In this document: piece after piece, positions 6,409 to 9,741 of the stretch | Position numbering within the stretch: position 1 is the stretch's first letter | Layout of the letters: every line of letters starts with the position of its first letter | Assembly (NCBI GenBank): GCA_023424585.1 | Contig: JAFADT010000898.1 | Span: 1-9,741, forward strand | From: Pseudomonadota bacterium | Lineage (GTDB): Bacteria; Myxococcota; Myxococcia; Myxococcales; Myxococcaceae | DNA: 9,741 nucleotides | Direction of reading: 5' to 3' | The notes under the pieces: model-generated | The model's input: the letters and a program-made list of their open reading frames with translations, nothing else | The model's database searches: none | Told to the model about the DNA's origin: nothing | Translations under genes and position numbers: made by a program

Positions 6409-7314
6409 ATGGGGCAGGTCATCGGACTCCTGGGGGTGTGCCTCCTGTTGGGCGTGGTGGCGCGCCGGAGCGGCCGGTTCCCGGAGGGGACGGCGCCCGC
6501 GTTCAACGCCTTCCTCCTCAACGTGTCCCTGCCCGCGCTGGTGCTGCGCGCCATGCACCGGCTGGAGTTCGCGCCCGGGCTGCTGGTGGCCGCCGCGGCG
6601 CCGTGGCTGCTCTTCGTGGGGGCGGCGCTCTTCCTGCGCCTGCTCGGGCCCCGGCTGGGGCTGGCGCGCGAGTCGGTGGCGGCGCTCATCCTCACCGCGG
6701 GGCTGGGGAACACGGCCTTCGTGGGCCTGCCCATGGCCGCCGCGCTGCTGGGGCCCCCGGCCGTGCCGGTGGCGGTGGTGGCGGATCAGCTGGGCTCGTT
6801 CCTGGTGCTGGGGACGCTGGCCACGCTGACGGCGGCGAGGGCGCGCGCCCGGGCGGCGCTGTCCGTCCGCGCGCTCGTGCGCAAGGTGGTGCTGTTCACC
6901 CCGTTCCAGGCGCTGGTGGTGGCGCTGCTCCTGCGCCCCTTCGCCTTCCCGGACTGGCTGGAGTCCGTGCTCCAGCGGCTGGGCGACCTGCTCACGCCGC
7001 TGGCGCTGTTCATCGTGGGCTTCCAGCTGCGGCTGAGGGGGATCGGGCCGCGCGCGCCGGCGCTCGCGCTGGGGCTGTCCTACAAGCTGGTGCTCGCGCC
7101 GCTGGCGGTGCTGGGCGTGTTGACGCTCGTGCCGGGGCTGGCGCTGGTGGTGAAGCAGACCGCGGTGCTGCAGGTCGCCATGGCGCCCATGGTGACGGCG
7201 GCCATCCTCGCGGCCGAGCACGACCTGGATCCGGAGCTGGCGGTGCTGATGGTGGGCGTGGGCATCCCGCTGTCCTTCTTCACCGCGCCGCTGCTCGTGT
7301 CCCTGGTGCACTGA
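6409..7314 (+). CDS. AEC-family permease (auxin efflux carrier-like, membrane transport protein)
   Basis: The product has 301 residues, the usual length for bacterial AEC proteins, with ten hydrophobic segments arranged as two five-span halves. Recognisable family positions are LLNVSLPAL (about 36-44, the Asn/Pro crossover in the first half), GNTAFVGLPM (100-109), DQLGS (126-130), LTPLALFIVGFQL (195-207), AMAPM (257-261) and GVGIPLSFFTAPL near the end. Bacterial members move organic acids such as malate or malonate, or other small anions; the substrate here is unknown. The ATG at 6409 has AAAGGCGGG just upstream and starts directly before span 1, whereas an upstream in-frame start at 6235 would add 58 Arg/Pro-rich residues. 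The gene is followed by a strong hairpin and appears monocistronic. Confidence 0.9.
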   Translation: MGQVIGLLGVCLLLGVVARRSGRFPEGTAPAFNAFLLNVSLPALVLRAMHRLEFAPGLLVAAAAPWLLFVGAALFLRLLGPRLGLARESVAALILTAGLGNTAFVGLPMAAALLGPPAVPVAVVADQLGSFLVLGTLATLTAARARARAALSVRALVRKVVLFTPFQALVVALLLRPFAFPDWLESVLQRLGDLLTPLALFIVGFQLRLRGIGPRAPALALGLSYKLVLAPLAVLGVLTLVPGLALVVKQTAVLQVAMAPMVTAAILAAEHDLDPELAVLMVGVGIPLSFFTAPLLVSLVH

Positions 7315-7378
7315 CGCCCGTGCGGCGGGAGGCGGCGCGCGGGCTTCGCGCGGTGCCTCCCGTGCGGTCGCACGGGCG
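7315..7378. terminator. Long nested hairpin after the AEC permease gene
   Basis: The structure begins directly after the AEC stop codon. Outer arms CGCCCGTGCG (7315-7324) and CGCACGGGCG (7369-7378) are perfectly complementary. Inside them CGGGAGGC (7326-7333) pairs with GCCTCCCG (7355-7362), and inside that CGCGCG (7336-7341) pairs with CGCGCG (7347-7352) around a five-base loop. A competing hairpin, CCCGTGCG (7359-7366) with CGCACGGG (7369-7376), is also possible. There is no T-run, so it may act as a bidirectional terminator or an mRNA 3'-end stabiliser between the convergent AEC and zinc-ribbon genes. Confidence 0.6.
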
Positions 7379-7449
7379 CTCTCATCATCGCCGCGCCGGG
7401 GAGCGTGCCCCCGGGCGGGCTGTCATCTTGAAGCGGCGGGCGCCCCGGG

Positions 7450-7659
7450 TCAGGCGAGCGCCGTGGTCTGGAAGGAGAGCTCGACGCCGTTGGGCTTCAC
7501 GCGCATCTGCGGACGCGACAGCACGTGGCACTGGGGGCAGTAGCCGTGTGCGCCGGCCGGCGTGGCCCGGATGGAGACCGCGCCGCCGCACATCATGCAG
7601 CCCTCGGGTAGATCGAAGTCCGCGAACCGCTCTCCGCTCTGGGTCTCGAATTGGGTCAT
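7450..7659 (-). CDS. Small zinc-ribbon-like protein
   Basis: The product has 69 residues with two C-x2-C knuckles: Cys21-x2-Cys24 (in GCMMCGG) and Cys41-x2-Cys44 (in YCPQCH), separated by 16 residues, which is a classic zinc-ribbon or rubredoxin-like metal site. Flanking residues are polar; there is no signal peptide or membrane span. Such small ribbons often bind nucleic acid or act as protein-interaction modules, but no specific role can be assigned. Its codon use is a little less GC-biased than that of the neighbouring transporter genes. ATG 7659 is the only reasonable start before the knuckles; the purine run AAGGG sits almost directly against it, which is a poor ribosome site. It converges with the AEC permease and is divergent from the small-protein pair. 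Confidence 0.78.
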   Translation of the reverse strand: MTQFETQSGERFADFDLPEGCMMCGGAVSIRATPAGAHGYCPQCHVLSRPQMRVKPNGVELSFQTTALA

Positions 7660-7831
7660 ACCCTTGAGTTAACGCAGGATCGGCTCGACACAAGCAGACC
7701 GGTCCCCCCTCGCGAGGACCCGGTGCGGCACCTTGCCCCACCTTTCAGGGACAGAAGGCGGCCCTCCAGGGCAGCCTGCAATCGTTACCGGCCCCCCTCG
7801 CTCTGCTCACCCCCCGACATCACAACCCCTT

Positions 7832-7846
7832 GGGCGGGCGGGCGGG
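7832..7846 (+). promoter_or_regulatory. G-quadruplex motif (four G3 runs with 1-base loops)
   Basis: Four GGG runs are each separated by one C: 7832-7834, 7836-7838, 7840-7842 and 7844-7846. The element is also a four-copy GGGC tandem repeat, prone to slippage, and could alternatively pair as GGGC/GCCC duplex. It lies 62 bases before the start of the 80-residue gene and just upstream of the sigma-54-like element, on the non-template strand of that gene. Actual folding is untested. Confidence 0.5.
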
Positions 7847-7849
7847 CGC

Positions 7850-7865
7850 TGGCACGGGGATTTCA
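7850..7865 (+). promoter_or_regulatory. Sigma-54-like promoter element, imperfect
   Basis: TGGCACG (7850-7856) matches the -24 element of the sigma-54 consensus exactly. After four bases comes TTTCA (7861-7865), against the consensus TTGCA. The single mismatch falls on the highly conserved G of the -12 box, which weakens the call. The position is appropriate, giving a leader of about 30 bases before the ATG at 7909. Myxobacteria use many sigma-54 promoters, so a weak or enhancer-dependent promoter is possible. Confidence 0.35.
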
Positions 7866-7894
7866 TGGCGCACCCCCACGGACAGCAGCGGGCC

Positions 7895-7902
7895 AGGGGA
7901 GG
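7895..7902 (+). promoter_or_regulatory. Shine-Dalgarno site that fixes the start of the 80-residue gene
   Basis: AGGGGAGG lies 6 bases before ATG 7909. It makes that ATG the start rather than the upstream in-frame ATG at 7651, which would add 86 residues of unlikely composition. Confidence 0.7.
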
Positions 7903-7908
7903 CGTGGG

Positions 7909-8151
7909 ATGGGTGCAGGGAACACAGTGAAGGTCATGTGCGACCGGAAGGGCTGGCGGGTGGAGGTGGCCCACGCGGCGGGGGTGCGGCGCTACCGCTA
8001 TGGAAGCGAGGCGCAGGCGCGCTACTTCGCGGCGGTGTTCGAGCTGGGGCCGAGCGTGCTGCCCCCCAAGAACCATGCGCGGGGGCGGCAGGGACCCCGC
8101 TTGGCTCTACCCAATGAGGCTTCTTTCGGAGAGGCTTGGCTGCATGAGTGA
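7909..8151 (+). CDS. Small unrecognised protein, first of an overlapping pair
   Basis: The product has 80 residues. Residues about 6-42 look like a compact beta-rich unit with aromatic and basic residues, including the segment RRYRYGSEAQARYFAAVF followed by a helix; the second half (about 47-80) is more polar and probably extended. There is one Cys (residue 11), no signal peptide and no membrane span. I do not recognise the family. The ribosome site AGGGGAGG 6 bases before the ATG is strong. The stop overlaps the start of the next gene (ATGAGTGA, 8 bases), so the two are probably translationally coupled. A G-quadruplex motif and a sigma-54-like element lie directly upstream. Confidence 0.72.
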   Translation: MGAGNTVKVMCDRKGWRVEVAHAAGVRRYRYGSEAQARYFAAVFELGPSVLPPKNHARGRQGPRLALPNEASFGEAWLHE

Positions 8152-8425
8152 TGCTCCCAAGCCCAGGCCCTTCATCCTTCCCAACCGGCAGCACGTCACC
8201 AAGGAGCCGGATCCGGGCGGCCGCTGGTCCGCGCAGTTCCCGGACATGATTGGCTACTCCAGCCAGGGGGGCGGCAAGGTGCCGGCCGACTTCGGATGGA
8301 ACACCAACCCCAAGCAGTGGCAGGAGGAGCTGACGCCGCAGACGCTGGCGGAGCGCTTCGAGGAGCTGCGCGTGCTGCCTCCCAAGCAGGAAGCCCCCGC
8401 GCTGCCCGCGCCCGCGAAGCCCTGA
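8144..8425 (+). CDS. Small unrecognised protein, second of an overlapping pair
   Basis: The product has 93 residues. It has an acidic/basic N-terminus rich in Pro, a central part with aromatic and Gly residues (RWSAQFPDMIGYSS, about 28-41; FGWN and QWQEEL at about 50-62), a helix (TLAERFEEL, about 67-75) and a Pro/Ala-rich tail. It has no signal peptide, membrane span or Cys. The start ATG overlaps the previous stop in the ATGAGTGA arrangement, with GGAGAGG 9 bases upstream, so its translation probably depends on the upstream gene. The pairing suggests the two proteins act together, but neither is recognised. The stop is followed by a strong palindrome. Confidence 0.72.
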   Translation: MSDAPKPRPFILPNRQHVTKEPDPGGRWSAQFPDMIGYSSQGGGKVPADFGWNTNPKQWQEELTPQTLAERFEELRVLPPKQEAPALPAPAKP

Positions 8426-8445
8426 GGCGTCCAGCCGTTCGCTTC

Positions 8446-8471
8446 CAGGGCCCGGAGGCCTCCGGGTCCTG
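8446..8471. terminator. 26-base palindrome, likely bidirectional terminator
   Basis: CAGGGCCCGGAGG (8446-8458) and CCTCCGGGTCCTG (8459-8471) are reverse complements across 13 positions with a single G-T wobble. As RNA it forms an 11-pair stem with a GGCC loop, on either strand. It lies between two genes that converge with 61 bases between their stops, the expected place for a shared terminator. There is no T-run on either side. Confidence 0.65.
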
Positions 8472-8486
8472 TCGAGGCGCGGCGCC

Positions 8487-9674
8487 CTAGCTGAACGGCA
8501 GGCTGGCCAGCCGCTCGCGGAAGCGGGCGAGCAGGTCGCGCGCGCCGGCCTCGTCGAGCCCCGCCGCGGCCTCCTGGCGGCCCTTGCGCAGGAACGCGTC
8601 GAAGGGCGCCGAGCGGCCCGAGAGCGCGCCCGCCGCCGTCACCGCCTCCTCCAGGACGCGCGCCGCGCCCGGGGAGCCCAGCTCCAGGTGCATCTCCACC
8701 TGCTCCAGCCGGGCCCCGCTCGCGGCCCACACCGCGCGGTCGTGCACGGTGAGCCACGTGCGGGTCAGCTCCTCCATCGCCTCCTCCATCCGCGCGAGGA
8801 AGGGCTCCACCAGCCCGGGCAGCACCTCCGGGCCCAGCGCGGCCTGCGCGCCCGCCTCGCGCAGCCGGCCTCGCGCCGCGACGATCTCGCGCTTGATGGG
8901 CGTCTTCAGCGCCAGCGACGCGGGCAGGGTCACGAACGCGGCCAGGCTCTCCTCGGCCTGCCTCGCCAGCGCGGGCCGCTGGGCGTCCGTGGCCTTCGCG
9001 GCGCGCTCCAGGCGGCCTTGCAGCGAGCGGCGCAGGTCCGCCGCCGCGCCGCGCAGGGCGACGCGCGCGCCCATCTGGTTCGCGTAGCCGGGCACCACGT
9101 CCTCGCGCCGCACGACCGCGAAGGCCGCGGCGGTGAGGTACACGAGGTCTCCGATGCGGTTGCGGAAGTCCGCGCGCGACGCGGCCAGCTCCGACATCAG
9201 CGTCCAGCGGTCGCTCACCACCTCCGGCCGGCGCATCTGCACGCCCAGCTCCTGCACGCGCCTGGACAGGCGCTCCGCGCTGGCGTGCAGCACGGCCTCC
9301 GCCTCCTGCGACAGGCGCTCGTCGGAGCTTGCGGGCGGCGGGGCCCAGCCGCCGTCATTCGACGTGGCGGCGCGCGCGGGCGGCGGGAAGGCGTCGCGGA
9401 TGGCGGCCACCAGCTTGTTCACGTCCGTCAGCGTCTCGCCGATGGCGGGCGCCATCGTCTCCCAGAGGGACAGGTCCGCGGCGTCGTCGGGCTCGGCGGT
9501 GGTGGGCTCGTACTTGACGATGCTCAGGTGTCCCAGCCGGTCGATGGCGACGGCGGCCGCCTGGTAGACCTTGCGCAGCCGCGCCGCGAAGTCGCGGTCC
9601 ATCAAGGCTTCGAGCAGCGCATCCAGGCGGGGCGGCAGGGCATCCTGGGGAGGACGGTTCTTCGGCGCGACCAT
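8487..9674 (-). CDS. Helix-rich, cysteine-free protein of unknown function
   Basis: The product has 395 residues and contains no cysteine. It is Ala/Leu/Arg/Glu-rich and predicted almost entirely helical, with amphipathic segments (for example about 15-50, 120-145, 155-190 and 205-235) and one Pro/Ala/Ser-rich flexible linker at about 97-117. There is no signal peptide, membrane span or catalytic motif. It may be a structural or regulatory cytoplasmic protein; no family is recognised. The ATG at 9674 has the ribosome site AGGGTGA about 7 bases upstream. A 20-base-period direct repeat lies 28-67 bases upstream, suggesting regulated expression. It converges on the small-protein pair across a palindromic terminator. 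Confidence 0.8.
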   Translation of the reverse strand: MVAPKNRPPQDALPPRLDALLEALMDRDFAARLRKVYQAAAVAIDRLGHLSIVKYEPTTAEPDDAADLSLWETMAPAIGETLTDVNKLVAAIRDAFPPPARAATSNDGGWAPPPASSDERLSQEAEAVLHASAERLSRRVQELGVQMRRPEVVSDRWTLMSELAASRADFRNRIGDLVYLTAAAFAVVRREDVVPGYANQMGARVALRGAAADLRRSLQGRLERAAKATDAQRPALARQAEESLAAFVTLPASLALKTPIKREIVAARGRLREAGAQAALGPEVLPGLVEPFLARMEEAMEELTRTWLTVHDRAVWAASGARLEQVEMHLELGSPGAARVLEEAVTAAGALSGRSAPFDAFLRKGRQEAAAGLDEAGARDLLARFRERLASLPFS

Positions 9675-9702
9675 GGCGCGTCACCCTAGCTCAGCCCCCC
9701 AT

Positions 9703-9741
9703 GGATACGTCATCAGGGGGAGGGATACGTCATCGGGGGGA
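9703..9741 (-). repeat. Direct repeat with 20-base period upstream of the 395-residue gene
   Basis: GGATACGTCATCAGGGGGA (9703-9721) and GGATACGTCATCGGGGGGA (9723-9741) match at 18 of 19 positions, with a period of 20 bases (about two helical turns). The core is ATACGTCAT, near-palindromic around ACGT. The second copy runs to the window edge, so more copies may follow. It sits 28-67 bases before the ATG at 9674 and may be an operator or part of a longer tandem array. Confidence 0.6.

Noticed and set aside
5009..6829. 606-codon plus-strand frame across the MFS gene and intergenic region
   Set aside because: Arg/His/Gln-rich with no membrane segments, opposite a clear 12-span transporter.
7708..7717. 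Palindrome CCTCGCGAGG upstream of the zinc-ribbon gene
   Set aside because: Only 10 bases and of GC-rich composition; the surrounding imperfect GACCGGT/GACCCGGT arms do not align cleanly, so chance is likely.
7909..8425. Toxin-antitoxin pair
   Set aside because: Size and overlap fit, but neither protein shows a recognisable toxin catalytic motif or a DNA-binding antitoxin domain, so the label is not supported.

Overview
The window is very GC-rich, with strong G/C preference at third codon positions, many Ala/Arg/Leu-rich proteins and several lipoproteins with large non-catalytic domains. This fits a myxobacterium (Myxococcota, probably the Myxococcus/Corallococcus group). The assignment is inferred from composition and protein style only; no rRNA, tRNA, IS element, CRISPR array or phage gene was seen.

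Left part (1-1663, + strand): an apparent three-gene operon for the cell envelope. It encodes a 65-residue single-span membrane protein, a lipoprotein with a JAMM/MPN-type metallopeptidase signature (E...HxH...SxxD), and a second lipoprotein with a proline-rich tail. All starts and stops lie within 30 bases of each other.

Positions 1620-2830 (- strand): a 78-residue four-cysteine protein followed by a standalone FRG-domain protein. The FRG gene converges on the lipoprotein operon, and the last 44 bases of the two genes overlap tail to tail.

Positions 3106-6181: a large TPR-type lipoprotein with an unusual six-cysteine segment (+), converging with only 7 bases between stop codons on a 12-span major facilitator transporter (-). 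The transporter is divergent from an AEC-family (auxin-efflux-carrier-like) permease at 6409-7314 (+). The shared upstream region of 227 bases holds a short perfect inverted repeat. A long nested hairpin follows the AEC gene.

Positions 7450-9674: a 69-residue zinc-ribbon-like protein (-); a two-gene unit of small unrecognised proteins (80 and 93 residues, 8-base overlap) preceded by a four-run G-quadruplex motif and a sigma-54-like element; a strong 26-base palindrome acting as the likely bidirectional terminator; and a 395-residue cysteine-free, helix-rich protein of unknown function (-). Its upstream region, at the window edge, carries a 20-base-period direct repeat.

The window reads mostly as ordinary chromosomal myxobacterial sequence. 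The most interesting items are the JAMM-lipoprotein operon, the operator-like repeat at the right edge, the G4/sigma-54 leader of the small-protein pair and the cysteine cluster in the TPR lipoprotein. No complete novel system can be claimed from sequence alone.
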